Positions 45,891 to 54,991 are shown, numbered from the stretch's first letter. The stretch is 64,000 bases of DNA from Ascidiaceihabitans sp029251465 (GCF_042932805.1 NZ_CP170633.1:2108001-2172000); one strand, 5' to 3'. The notes: generated by a model not told the origin, from the letters alone. Program-made: numbers and translations.

Positions 45891-46180
45891 GCTGGTCCGG
45901 GAATTTCGCCTTCCCAATGTTCGCCCATAGCGACAATGCACGATGTTCCGTTTGTGTAATTCTGTACGATGATCCAGTCACCGTTTCTTTCGGTAACCCA
46001 GATTTCTAACAGGGTTTCAGGGTCCCGCATGCCCCTTCCCTGCCGCTTTGCACCCAATGCATTCTTCAGCATATGCGTCATGCGCGCGCTGTCATCACAA
46101 CTAACATCAGCTATTTGCGCTTCCGCAAGCGCAGGAAACGAGAAGCAGAGAGACAGAGTGAGCGCATAACGAAGAACCAT
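45887..46180 (-). CDS. Small secreted hypothetical protein
   Basis: A 97-residue protein with a signal peptide (about residues 1-21, ending ALAEA), two or three cysteines (C28 and C81) that could form a disulfide, and no recognised motif. It ends on the stop of the aldo/keto reductase and lies upstream of, and divergent from, the phnC operon. No link to phosphonate use is visible. Confidence 0.65.
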   Translation of the reverse strand: MVLRYALTLSLCFSFPALAEAQIADVSCDDSARMTHMLKNALGAKRQGRGMRDPETLLEIWVTERNGDWIIVQNYTNGTSCIVAMGEHWEGEIPGPA

Positions 46181-46335
46181 ACGAGAAACCTAATCGCCTG
46201 ATATTCAAAATGTAACAGCTTTATGAAGCCTTGTGGATAAATGTGGCGTTGAGGTAATATGTGCCAATCATTGCAAAAGCTTGCGCTTTACGTCCCTTGG
46301 AAGGGTCATTTTTCTTTTACTTTTATGTAAAGAAA

Positions 46336-46364
46336 CTGACTCGAAACCGTCATCAAACCGTAGC
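46336..46364 (+). promoter_or_regulatory. Triple Pho-box-like repeat upstream of phnC
   Basis: Three 7-base direct repeats spaced by 4 bases: CTGACTC (46336-46342), CCGTCAT (46347-46353), CCGTAGC (46358-46364). The 11-base period and similarity to CTGTCAT fit PhoB binding. It ends 37 bases before ATG 46402. It predicts induction of the phn transporter by phosphate starvation. Confidence 0.65.
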
Positions 46365-46401
46365 ATCAGGCGTTTACGCCCTCACCAAACATGGGGGCGA
46401 T

Positions 46402-47217
46402 ATGCTGAAGATTGATAAGCTGACCAAGCGGTTCGGGGATAAAACGGCTGTAGATGCTGCCAACATCCTGGTGGAAAAACCGTCGATGATTGGGGTCATT
46501 GGCCGTTCTGGTGCGGGTAAGTCAACGCTCTTGCGGATGGTCAATTGTCTAAGCGATGCCTCGCAGGGCACGATTATCTTTGAGGGTGAAGAGATCACTG
46601 GGCTGCGGGGGGCTGCGCGGCGCAATTGGCAATCGCGATGCGCCATGATTTTCCAGCAGTTCAACCTCGTCCCCCGCATGGATGTCGTTTCAAACGTGCT
46701 GCACGGCACCCTGAACAAGCGGTCGACCTTTGCGACAATGTTCAACCTTTACCCGCAGTCAGATATCCACCGCGCCATCGAAATCCTTGACCGGCTCGGT
46801 ATTGCCGAACAAGCCCCGAAACGGGCCGAGGCCCTCTCGGGTGGGCAACAACAGCGCGTGGCGATTGCGCGCGCTTTGATGCAGGACCCGAAAATCATCC
46901 TTGCCGATGAACCGATCGCCAGCCTTGATCCGATGAATGCGCAAGTTGTCATGCAAGCCCTGCGCCGCATTCACGAAGAAGATGGGCGCATGGTCATCGC
47001 AAACCTTCACACGCTTGATACTGCGCGGCGCTATTGCGATCGCGTAATCGGGATGCGCGATGGGAGGATCGTCTTTGATGGCACGCCAGAGCAGCTGACC
47101 ACCGGGGTCGCACGTGACATCTACGGGGCTGGCGCGGATTTTTCCGAAGCCGCCACCTCCACCGAAATCGAAACACTGGACAGGTCAGAGGTCCGCGAAG
47201 TGAAAGCCTACGCCTGA
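46402..47217 (+). CDS. phnC: Phosphonate ABC transporter ATPase
   Basis: The 271-residue ATPase has Walker A GRSGAGKS, Q-loop FQQFNLVPR, signature LSGGQQQR, Walker B IILADEPIASLDP and the H-loop NLH. The FNLVPRMDVVSNVLHGTL region is typical of PhnC. ATG 46402 is chosen since it gives the standard start MLKIDKLTKRF; a longer frame to 46261 runs through the Pho box. It is first in the phnCDE1E2 operon. Confidence 0.93.
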   Translation: MLKIDKLTKRFGDKTAVDAANILVEKPSMIGVIGRSGAGKSTLLRMVNCLSDASQGTIIFEGEEITGLRGAARRNWQSRCAMIFQQFNLVPRMDVVSNVLHGTLNKRSTFATMFNLYPQSDIHRAIEILDRLGIAEQAPKRAEALSGGQQQRVAIARALMQDPKIILADEPIASLDPMNAQVVMQALRRIHEEDGRMVIANLHTLDTARRYCDRVIGMRDGRIVFDGTPEQLTTGVARDIYGAGADFSEAATSTEIETLDRSEVREVKAYA

Positions 47218-47312
47218 TCCAGTTTCAGCCTGTGCATCCGCAGCAGGCCACCTTAATCAACCTGCCCGCAATTAGCCGCAAAGCGGTAGGGCAACAAACC
47301 ACGGAGATAACA

Positions 47313-48224
47313 ATGAAAAAGACCCTCGCACTGGCGCTTGCCGCCACCACAGCCCTCAGCACGGGCGCTTTTGCCCAAGAGATCACTGAATTCCGCATCG
47401 GTATCCTCGGCGGCGAAAACGCGCAGGACCGGATGAACAGCTACCAGTGTCTGGCGGATTACACGACCGAAGCGCTCGGCGTTGAAACCAAGCTGTTCGC
47501 CCCAGCCGACTACAATGGCGTCATTCAGGGCCTTCTGGGTGGCACCATCGACATGGCATGGTTGGGCGCATCTTCCTACGCCGCAACATTCCTGCAGGAT
47601 CCGGACGCGGTTGAGCCTGTTTTGATCAAGGTCAACCTTGATGGCTCGGTCGGCTACCATTCTATCGGCTTTGCCCGCGTCGATAGCGGCGTCACATCGC
47701 TTGATGACATGGCAGGCAAGGTGTTTGGTTTCGGTGATCCAAACTCCACATCGGGCTTCCTTATCCCTTCCATCGAGATTCCGCAGTACAAGGACGGCAT
47801 CACCATGGAATCCGGCGAATACTTCGGTGAAGTCAAATTCACAGGCGGTCATGAGCAGACCATCGTCGCAGTGAACAACGGCGATATTGATGGCGGCGTG
47901 ACGTGGGCCGATGGTCAGGGCAACTGGGAAGACGGCTATAACTCCGGTGCGCTGCGCAAAGCGGTTGATGCAGGTCTCGTCGACATGAACGACATGGTTC
48001 AAATCTGGAAATCCAACGTAATCCCCGAAGGCCCGGTCGTTCTGCGTCAAGCCTTACCGGACGATGTCAAAGCTAAAATGGTTGCACTGGTAGATGGCCT
48101 TTACGAAGCAGACCCTGAATGTGCCTACGGCGTCGCTGCGGGCGATACGCTGGGTTTCCAGCCAGTCACGCACGCGATGTACGAAAGCATCGTAGCGGCA
48201 CGCCAGTCCGTAATTGGAAACTAG
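47313..48224 (+). CDS. phnD: Phosphonate ABC transporter substrate-binding protein
   Basis: This 303-residue periplasmic protein has a signal peptide ending AFA (residue 22). The PhnD fold shows GILGGENAQDRM, LGASSYA, FGDPNSTSGFLIPS (the phosphonate-binding loop) and AVNNGDIDGGVTW. It captures alkylphosphonates such as 2-aminoethylphosphonate in relatives. ATG 47313 has GGAGA upstream. A hairpin lies between it and phnE, as after the other binding proteins here. Confidence 0.93.
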   Translation: MKKTLALALAATTALSTGAFAQEITEFRIGILGGENAQDRMNSYQCLADYTTEALGVETKLFAPADYNGVIQGLLGGTIDMAWLGASSYAATFLQDPDAVEPVLIKVNLDGSVGYHSIGFARVDSGVTSLDDMAGKVFGFGDPNSTSGFLIPSIEIPQYKDGITMESGEYFGEVKFTGGHEQTIVAVNNGDIDGGVTWADGQGNWEDGYNSGALRKAVDAGLVDMNDMVQIWKSNVIPEGPVVLRQALPDDVKAKMVALVDGLYEADPECAYGVAAGDTLGFQPVTHAMYESIVAARQSVIGN

Positions 48225-48243
48225 GATAATTCTTTTGACGCAT

Positions 48244-48267
48244 CCGGTAGCCCTTTGGGGCTGCCGG
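48244..48267 (+). other. Intercistronic hairpin after phnD
   Basis: CCGGTAGCCC (48244-48253) can pair with GGGCTGCCGG (48258-48267), with one G-U pair and a 4-base loop, followed by TATTTCTTT. It resembles a weak terminator and would let phnD be expressed above the permease genes. Confidence 0.6.
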
Positions 48268-48290
48268 TATTTCTTTGTCCAGGGGTCAGG

Positions 48291-49163
48291 ATGGCAGATA
48301 TTTCACTGAGTGGCGAACACCACGTAGACGGTATTCAAGCCAACTATATGGCGCAGGTACAGCGCCGCAGGCTCTATGGCGGTCTTACTCTTCTGATTTT
48401 CGTGGTTCTGATGGTTTCCGGGTTCAATGTCGCAGATGACCGCAACGCTGGAGGTTTCTGGGATGGACTGCATCAGATCGGCGATTACCCAGCAGATGTT
48501 CTGTCTGAAGCGTGGGAAAAGCGCGCCGATCTGCCTGCCCTCATCGCCAAGTACTTTCCCGCCTTGGTGGAAACCATCAACATCGCCGCTGTCTCGACCC
48601 TGATCGGTGCAATTGGCGGCTTGTTCCTGTCGCTGCTCGGCACCCGCGGCTTGGCGAAATGGCCGCGTCTGATCCCCCTGTTCCGCCGCATCTCGGATAT
48701 CATGCGCGCCGTGCCCGAAATCGTCATCGCACTGGTTCTGATCTTTGTACTCGGTGCTGGGCCCGTTCCCGCAATGATTGCAATTGCCATCCACACGGCC
48801 GGTGCACTGGCCAAGATGTTTTCCGAAGTTTCGGAAAACACCGACTTGAAAGCTGTCGAAGGGCTGGCCTCCACAGGTGCTACATGGTCGCAGCGGATGC
48901 TTCTGGGTGTGTTGCCACAAGTCGCGCCGAACTACGTGAGCTACACGCTGTTACGATTTGAAATCAACATCCGTGCCTCGGCAATACTTGGATTTGTGGG
49001 CGCCGGTGGGCTTGGTTATGAGTTGCGAAACGCTATGGCCTGGGGACCGGGCCGCTTTGATGAAGCCGCCGCGATTTTCATCCTCCTGTTCGGCACGATC
49101 GTATTCTTCGATCAAGTGTCCAGCCGCTACCGCAATCGTTTGACTGAGGGACAAGGCCAATGA
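48291..49163 (+). CDS. phnE: Phosphonate ABC transporter permease 1
   Basis: The 290-residue permease starts at ATG 48291. It has an N-terminal helix (GGLTLLIFVVLMVSG), then the transport core with ETINIAAVSTLIGAIGG, and the PhnE coupling motif EGLASTGATWSQRM. It overlaps the second permease gene by ATGA, and both form the channel for PhnC. Confidence 0.92.
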   Translation: MADISLSGEHHVDGIQANYMAQVQRRRLYGGLTLLIFVVLMVSGFNVADDRNAGGFWDGLHQIGDYPADVLSEAWEKRADLPALIAKYFPALVETINIAAVSTLIGAIGGLFLSLLGTRGLAKWPRLIPLFRRISDIMRAVPEIVIALVLIFVLGAGPVPAMIAIAIHTAGALAKMFSEVSENTDLKAVEGLASTGATWSQRMLLGVLPQVAPNYVSYTLLRFEINIRASAILGFVGAGGLGYELRNAMAWGPGRFDEAAAIFILLFGTIVFFDQVSSRYRNRLTEGQGQ

Positions 49164-50473
49164 CCACTATTGATCTGGACGCGACCAAGTTTGAGGCCGA
49201 AAAGCTCTTTCAGCGCAAACGCTTGATTGGCTTTGGCATCCCGGCGGTCATCGCAGTTTATTTCGTCTATATCTTCTTCGCGTTTGACCTGCCTGGTCTT
49301 GCCGGACGCGCCAATATGAAAAACGCTGTGACGCTGGCTTCCGATAGCTGGTCCCACAAGGTGCATGTCACCAGGGACAATCGGTCGGGAGATGTAACCT
49401 ATGCCGTCGAAGGCGAGCGCAAAGGTACCTACCCAGAAGGCCGGCGCCCCGATTGGGTGAGGGGGGACGAAGTCATCACCATCGATCTGGGCGGTGACAT
49501 AATTGTGCGCTATCTGCCAGACAACCGGACCGAGATCGAAATTCCCGGCTTCCAACTGATCGAGGCGCAGGCCGAGGGGCGCACCGTCACGACCAACCTG
49601 CCCGATGATCTGCCCGATTGGATTTCCGCATCGGACCGCCGCGTTGGCATCACCTCGCCCGAAGGTCGCATTACCTTGACGGGTGCTCGGACCGAGGTTT
49701 TCAATTATTTCGCCGGTTGGGAGCTGTTCTGGTTCACGCTCGACAGCCCTTACTACGGACAGTCCTTGGCCACGATCCTGTTTGGCGACCAGATCGACCC
49801 TGCGCGCGGCAATATCACTGGCGCAGTGTCCGATTGGTGGAACAACGCCATGTGGCGGCACAAGGATGTGGCTTGGGCCATTGGCGAGACGATCCTGATG
49901 GCCTTTCTTGGAACGATGGGGGCAGCCATCATCGCCCTGCCGTTGGGCTTTTTAGCAGCCAAACGGTTCTCGCCGTTGATGTTGGTGCGCGCTGCCACCC
50001 GCCGACTGTTCGATTTTGTGCGCGGTGTCGATGCGCTGATCTGGACGGTGGTCTTGGCCCGCGCCTTTGGCCCCGGCCCGCTTACTGGCGCATTGGCAAT
50101 CTTGATCACGGATACCGGCACCTTTGGCAAAATCTTCTCGGAGGCTTTGGAAAACGTAGATCAAAAGCAAATCGAGGGCGTCGCCTCGACCGGAGCCAAG
50201 CCGCTGCAACGCTATCGCTTTGGCGTCATACCGCAGATTGTTCCGGTGCTTCTGGCGCAAATCCTCTATTTTCTGGAATCCAATACCCGCTCTGCCACCA
50301 TCATCGGCGCGATCACAGGCGGTGGCATCGGCCTTATGCTGACCCAAGCAATCCAAACCCAGAAAGACTGGGAAGAAGTCGCTTATTATATCGTCCTGAT
50401 CATCGCCATGGTGATGTTCATGGACTGGTTCTCGGGCTGGCTGCGCGGCAAGCTGATCGGGCGCAAGGACTAG
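49160..50473 (+). CDS. phnE: Phosphonate ABC transporter permease 2, long form
   Basis: The 437-residue permease has one N-terminal helix (about 25-42), a soluble periplasmic insert of about 180 residues, and a C-terminal PhnE core (GETILMAFLGTMGAA, EGVASTGAKPLQRY). Such extended PhnE2 proteins are usual in roseobacters. The stop TAG shares its G with the GTG start of the SDR gene. Confidence 0.9.
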   Translation: MTTIDLDATKFEAEKLFQRKRLIGFGIPAVIAVYFVYIFFAFDLPGLAGRANMKNAVTLASDSWSHKVHVTRDNRSGDVTYAVEGERKGTYPEGRRPDWVRGDEVITIDLGGDIIVRYLPDNRTEIEIPGFQLIEAQAEGRTVTTNLPDDLPDWISASDRRVGITSPEGRITLTGARTEVFNYFAGWELFWFTLDSPYYGQSLATILFGDQIDPARGNITGAVSDWWNNAMWRHKDVAWAIGETILMAFLGTMGAAIIALPLGFLAAKRFSPLMLVRAATRRLFDFVRGVDALIWTVVLARAFGPGPLTGALAILITDTGTFGKIFSEALENVDQKQIEGVASTGAKPLQRYRFGVIPQIVPVLLAQILYFLESNTRSATIIGAITGGGIGLMLTQAIQTQKDWEEVAYYIVLIIAMVMFMDWFSGWLRGKLIGRKD

Positions 50474-51114
50474 TGGCCTGCATCCTGATTACCGGAAGCA
50501 ACCGGGGGATTGGCGCGGCACTGGCGGCACGTGCCGGGGATCTCGGACATGACGTGCTGCGCGCCACGCGCGCGGGACAGGGTGGCGATGTCATCTTTGA
50601 TGTCAGCAATCCCCAGCAAGTCCAGGACGCGATATCAGCGATCGACCAGCCTATTGATATTGTCATCAATAATGCAGGTATTATCGGACCGGACAGCCCT
50701 ACAACCGATATGGATTGGACTGCAATGGCCTTTACATTTGCGGTCAATGTCGCTGGTGCTCTGGCCGTCAGCACGGCCTGTCTGGATCATTTGCGGCGTA
50801 GCAGCAGGCCCCGTATCCTGACCGTTTCAAGTCAGATGTCATATATGGGCTATGCCAAATCGGATCGTATTGCCTACCGCGCCTCCAAGGCTGCGGTAAA
50901 TAAGGTCATGCAAGGTCTGGCGACGGACTTGCACCCAGACGGCATTGCGGTCGTGCTTGTCGATCCCGGTTGGGTGCAAACCGATATGGGTGGGGCAGAG
51001 GCGGATCTTACACCCTGTGAGGTCGCGGCGGGGATTATCGCTTTGGCAGAGGGTCTTACGCTTGATAAAACCGGCAAATTCTTTCGCTGGACCGGCGAGG
51101 AGCGCGCGTTTTGA
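50473..51114 (+). CDS. Short-chain dehydrogenase/reductase in the phn operon
   Basis: The 213-residue SDR has the NAD(P)-binding motif TGSNRGIG (residues 7-14), NNAG (70s), and catalytic Ser in TVSSQ with YxxxK (YRASK). The start is GTG 50473, overlapping the phnE2 TAG; a long same-frame opening to 49618 lies inside phnE2 and is not coding. Its place in the operon suggests it handles a phosphonate-derived alcohol or aldehyde, but no reaction can be read from sequence. Overlaps the next gene by TTGA. Confidence 0.85.
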   Translation: MACILITGSNRGIGAALAARAGDLGHDVLRATRAGQGGDVIFDVSNPQQVQDAISAIDQPIDIVINNAGIIGPDSPTTDMDWTAMAFTFAVNVAGALAVSTACLDHLRRSSRPRILTVSSQMSYMGYAKSDRIAYRASKAAVNKVMQGLATDLHPDGIAVVLVDPGWVQTDMGGAEADLTPCEVAAGIIALAEGLTLDKTGKFFRWTGEERAF

Positions 51115-51740
51115 GTACGACCAGATTGAAACCGGATGTCCCCTTTATTCATCCCGATTGCGAGATCACAGACGCAACATTCGGACAGTATGTGGAAATC
51201 GGACGCAGTAGCCGCTTGGCGCATTGCGAAATGGATGACTATTCATACTGCGACCGATTTTCCGACATTGCCAATGCCTCCGTGGGCAAGTTCTCGAACA
51301 TTGCAGCGTTCGTACGGATCGGCGCCACGGACCACCCGATGGAAAAAGCAAGTTTGCATCACTTTCACTATCGCTCGGCCGATTATTTCGAAGATGCAGA
51401 TCACGATGACGCTTGGTTCGCCCACAGGCGCAGCCGTCGCACGGTGATTGGTCATGATACATGGCTTGGCCATGGCGCGCAGGTCCGGCCCGAAGTGAAC
51501 ATCGGCCACGGGGCAGTTATCGCAGGCGGTGCAATTGTGACAAAGGATGTGCCTCCCTACATGATCGTGGCAGGCATCCCCGCTGTCCCGATGCGTCCTC
51601 GTTTCGCACCACGGGTTGTTGACAGGCTTATGCAGCTTGCTTGGTGGGATTGGCCGCACGCACGCCTGCGCGGCGCGCTTGATGATTTTCGCAACCTCAG
51701 CGCCGAGGAATTTCTGGAGCGCAATGAGGGCACGATCTGA
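51111..51740 (+). CDS. Phosphonate-operon hexapeptide acyltransferase (TIGR03308-like)
   Basis: The 209-residue left-handed beta-helix protein has hexapeptide repeats (VGKFSNIAAFVRIG, VIGHDTWLGHGAQVRP, NIGHGAVIAGGAIVTKDV) and the xenobiotic-acetyltransferase-type HDTWLGHGA. It belongs to the group found in phosphonate operons and probably acetylates an aminophosphonate. Start is TTG 51111 inside the SDR stop. The catalytic His is likely the one in MEKASLHHFHYR. Confidence 0.85.
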   Translation: MSTTRLKPDVPFIHPDCEITDATFGQYVEIGRSSRLAHCEMDDYSYCDRFSDIANASVGKFSNIAAFVRIGATDHPMEKASLHHFHYRSADYFEDADHDDAWFAHRRSRRTVIGHDTWLGHGAQVRPEVNIGHGAVIAGGAIVTKDVPPYMIVAGIPAVPMRPRFAPRVVDRLMQLAWWDWPHARLRGALDDFRNLSAEEFLERNEGTI

Positions 51741-51810
51741 CACCAGATATCACTAAGTTGTAGCGTTACGCCGCTAGGAAATGGCAGACTTATCATAAGG
51801 GTCAAAGCAG

Positions 51811-51978
51811 ATGGATAGACGTGACCGTTCTCAGGTTTCCTATGCCAAGTCCGCACAATCACGCTCTGGTCAAGCAGTCATCAAGCTGATCGAGAATGCA
51901 ACCGGCCCGCTTCATCTGATCCAGCGGGCGCAAGACTATGATGCCGAAATTGCGCAGGGCCGCAGTTTCTAAGAAGTC
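51811..51978 (+). pseudogene. N-terminal part of the acyltransferase, cut by an in-frame TAA
   Basis: ATG 51811 opens 53 codons (MDRRDRSQVSYAKSAQSRSG ... EIAQGRSF) ending at TAA 51970-51972. The frame then continues EVM into the 51979 gene. The sequence reads as one protein split by a single stop codon. A true N-terminal domain or a lost start are both possible. Confidence 0.6.
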
Positions 51979-52683
51979 ATGATCAACCGCTATGGGTTAA
52001 GCCTTGATGTGGTTTCGGGAGCAATCGCGGACATCCCTGCAGAGGGTCCATTGGTTGTCGTCGCAAATCATCCTTTTGGTATCTTTGACGGGTTAATAAT
52101 GGGATACTTGCTGTCCACGCGGCGTAGTGATTTCCGCATTCTGGCAAATAGTGTGTTTCAGGATGCGCCGGATCTTAACCGGATTGTTCTACCCATCAGT
52201 TTTGACAACACTAAAGACGCTGTAAAGCTGAACTTGAAGACCCGCGCCAAGGCCTTGGAATTTCTTAAGGCAGGCGGCGCGATAGGCGTCTTTCCCGGTG
52301 GGACCGTATCGACCGCAGCAGAACCGTTCCAGCGGCCATTTGATCCCGACTGGCGTCGGTTCACGGCGCGCATGATTACCAAATCAAATGCGACCGTGGT
52401 TCCGGTCTTCTTTGAAGGTCAGAACTCACGATTGTTTCAGTTGGCCAGCCATATCCATTATAATCTGCGCGTGGCGCTCTTGCTCAAGGAATTTCGTCGC
52501 AGGGCCGACAACCTCGTAGAGATCGCAATCGGCAGGCCAATCCCGCCTGCAACGATTGCCACATTCTCTGATGATGCGCAGGGGATGATGGACTTTCTCC
52601 GAAACGAGACTTACGGGCTTTCACCCCGAAGTAGTGCCCATTCGACCTATGGTTTCGAGTTTGAAGAGCGATACAAGGTCTGA
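51979..52683 (+). CDS. Lysophospholipid acyltransferase-like (PlsC/OlsA type)
   Basis: The 234-residue part keeps the acyltransferase core: ANHPFGIFDG as the H-x5-D variant of the catalytic motif, FPGGT as the glycerol-phosphate or lyso-lipid-binding motif, and VPVFFEGQNS. These enzymes acylate lysolipids, including the aminolipids made under phosphate starvation, which would suit this operon. Upstream, 53 codons are separated by one in-frame TAA. An ATG at 51979 could restart translation, so partial function is possible. No ribosome site is seen. Confidence 0.7.
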   Translation: MINRYGLSLDVVSGAIADIPAEGPLVVVANHPFGIFDGLIMGYLLSTRRSDFRILANSVFQDAPDLNRIVLPISFDNTKDAVKLNLKTRAKALEFLKAGGAIGVFPGGTVSTAAEPFQRPFDPDWRRFTARMITKSNATVVPVFFEGQNSRLFQLASHIHYNLRVALLLKEFRRRADNLVEIAIGRPIPPATIATFSDDAQGMMDFLRNETYGLSPRSSAHSTYGFEFEERYKV

Positions 52684-52727
52684 AGGGCCCCAGCAATTGT
52701 GGGGCAAAGTCAATTTTCGTGGCCCTA

Positions 52728-53996
52728 CTATGTCTGAGTGTTCTCCGGCTTCAAGAAACCCACCGTGATCGCCGACGCTGCAACCATCCCTGCCGCAGTA
52801 CCCAACATCAGCGCCAGACCACCTGCCTGATAAGTCAGGCCCGACAGCAAGGTTCCAGCCAACCGCCCGCCTGCATTGGCCATGTAGTAAAAGCCCACAT
52901 CCATCGTGACCCGCTCTGCCTTTGTAAAGGTCAGGATCAAGTAGGAATGTAGCGATGAGTTCACCGCGAAGACCGCCCCGAAGATCAGCAAGCCGATGAC
53001 AAGCATGAGGGTGAGCCACATTTGCTGCTCTGTGGCGGTGACAGCCGCAAGTGTCAGCATTACTGGAACCGCGGCGAGGCCCCAGCCCCATGTACGGGCC
53101 GCGCCAATCAGGTCCGCCTCGGATCGCCCGTTTGCCCGCAGGATGCGTGGCGCGTTGGCCTGAACAAGACCATAAAGGATCACCCAAACGGCCATGAACG
53201 TCCCGATCATAAAAAACGCGGCGCGGTTCCCTTCGGTTGTGCCATCCGACAGCACAGCGTAGAAATAGATCGGAATGCCAACAACAAACCACACGTCCCG
53301 CGCCCCGAACAGGAATACCCGTGCCGCACTGAGCCAATTCACATTGGCCGACTTGGAAAAAACTTCAGAAAATTTCGTGCCGCGGCGCCCCTTCGGCAGC
53401 CCCGACGGCATGGCAATCAAAACGGCCAGCAGAATTGCGGCAAGGATCGCGGCCATGCCCAACACCGCCCAGACGAATCCAAGCGTTGCCAGCAAAACCG
53501 CGCCTAGCAGAAACCCTGCGCCCTTCACCATGTTCTTGGACCCTGTCAGAATGGCCACCCAGCGAAAAAGCGCTCCGTCCTGAGATGGCGCCAGCAATTT
53601 GACGGCGGATTTCGACGACATCTTGGCAAGGTCCTTGGCCACGCCGCTTGCACCCTGCACAAGCATAACAAAGACAACCGATGTGCCAATCACCCAAGCA
53701 GGATCAAGCTGCGCCAAGGCCAGCAGCGCCAGCACTTGCAACCCTAGCCCTGCATAAAGCGTCGATGTCAGGCCGAACCGCGCGGCAATCCAGCCTGCGC
53801 CCAAATTGGTGATGACGCCCGCGATTTCATACAGGACAAACAGATAGGCCAGCTGTACCGGAGAGAAGCCCAGCGTATGAAAGTGCAACAGCACCAGCAT
53901 GCGTAATGCACCGTCGGTCAGCATGAACGTCCAGTAGGCCGCCGTGACCGCAATATAGGCCGAAAGGCCTTCGGGGCGCGTGGCGCTTTCGGTCAC
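52728..53996 (-). CDS. arsJ: Organoarsenical exporter of the MFS
   Basis: The 422-residue MFS protein has about 12 helices and the ArsJ start (EGLSAYIAVTAAYWTFML, TDGALRMLVLLHFHTLGFS). ArsJ exports 1-arseno-3-phosphoglycerate, the unstable product of the adjacent GAPDH, so arsenate leaves the cell. It overlaps the GAPDH gene by 4 bases. The last of the three-gene ars operon. Confidence 0.9.
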   Translation of the reverse strand: MTESATRPEGLSAYIAVTAAYWTFMLTDGALRMLVLLHFHTLGFSPVQLAYLFVLYEIAGVITNLGAGWIAARFGLTSTLYAGLGLQVLALLALAQLDPAWVIGTSVVFVMLVQGASGVAKDLAKMSSKSAVKLLAPSQDGALFRWVAILTGSKNMVKGAGFLLGAVLLATLGFVWAVLGMAAILAAILLAVLIAMPSGLPKGRRGTKFSEVFSKSANVNWLSAARVFLFGARDVWFVVGIPIYFYAVLSDGTTEGNRAAFFMIGTFMAVWVILYGLVQANAPRILRANGRSEADLIGAARTWGWGLAAVPVMLTLAAVTATEQQMWLTLMLVIGLLIFGAVFAVNSSLHSYLILTFTKAERVTMDVGFYYMANAGGRLAGTLLSGLTYQAGGLALMLGTAAGMVAASAITVGFLKPENTQT

Positions 53997-54991
53997 AGAC
54001 TATCCCCGACCATGCAGGCCACATCCACCAGCCGGTGCGCATAACCCATCTCGTTGTCATACCACGCGTAGACCTTCACCTGCGTGCCATTGATCACCAT
54101 GGTAGAAGGCGCATCGACAATGCTCGATCTTTCATCATTGGTGTAATCAGTGGAAACGAGCGGGCGTTCCTCATAGCCCAAAATGCCCTTCAACGGCCCC
54201 TCGGCTGCGGCCTTGAACAGGGCATTGACCTCTTCAGCGGTGGTCTCACGCTCGACCTCGAAGACGCAATCGGTCAGCGACGCGCTAAGTAGTGGCACAC
54301 GAACGGCATGACCGTTCAGGCGACCCGTCAGTTCCGGATAAATAAGCGTGATGGCGGTTGCACTGCCAGTGGTTGTCGGAATCAGGGAATTCAGGGCAGA
54401 GCGCGCACGGCGCACGTCTTTCGCCGGACGGTCCACAATGGTCTGTGTATTGGTTACATTGTGGATCGTTGTGATAGAGCCGTGTTTGATCCTCAGGTTT
54501 TCGTGAATGACCTTTACAACTGGCGCAAGGCAATTGGTCGTGCAACTTGCTGCGGTCACAATGCGGTGGCGGTCCGGTTCGTAGATGTCGTGATTCACCC
54601 CGTATACGATATTTGCGGCGTCACCGTCCTTGACCGGCGCAGATATAACCACCTTCTTTACGCCTGCGTCAAAGTAGGGGGCGAGCTTTGCCTCTGTCTT
54701 GAAGACACCAGTGCAGTCGATCAGCACATCAACACCATCCAGCGGCAGCGCGGCGATGTCGCGGGTGCCAATGAACGGCAGACGCTGGCCGTCAATTGTC
54801 ACGCTACCCTCATCATGGGCGAAATTGGCCTTCCAGCGGCCGTGAACCGTGTCGAACTCAAACAGATGGGCATGCATCTCGGGATCACCCACTGCGTCAT
54901 TGATCCATGCTATCTTTGCCCCCCGTTCCAGCAGCGGCTTCAAGGCCAGCTTGCCGATGCGGCCTAGGCCGTTGAGTGCGTAAACAGTCAT
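53993..54991 (-). CDS. Arsenate-detoxifying glyceraldehyde-3-phosphate dehydrogenase
   Basis: The 332-residue GAPDH has the NAD motif LNGLGRIGKLALKP, catalytic Cys in TAASCTTNCLAPV and the C-terminal YDNEMGYAHR. Unlike the glycolytic enzyme, it sits between ArsR-ArsC and ArsJ, the setting of the GAPDH that joins arsenate to glyceraldehyde-3-phosphate. It overlaps both neighbours by 4 bases. Confidence 0.9.
   Translation of the reverse strand: MTVYALNGLGRIGKLALKPLLERGAKIAWINDAVGDPEMHAHLFEFDTVHGRWKANFAHDEGSVTIDGQRLPFIGTRDIAALPLDGVDVLIDCTGVFKTEAKLAPYFDAGVKKVVISAPVKDGDAANIVYGVNHDIYEPDRHRIVTAASCTTNCLAPVVKVIHENLRIKHGSITTIHNVTNTQTIVDRPAKDVRRARSALNSLIPTTTGSATAITLIYPELTGRLNGHAVRVPLLSASLTDCVFEVERETTAEEVNALFKAAAEGPLKGILGYEERPLVSTDYTNDERSSIVDAPSTMVINGTQVKVYAWYDNEMGYAHRLVDVACMVGDSL

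Noticed and set aside
49618..51114. 498-codon open frame covering phnE2 and the SDR
   Set aside because: The first 285 codons are an off-frame reading of phnE2 (Arg/His/Pro-rich). Only the last 213 residues form the SDR from GTG 50473.
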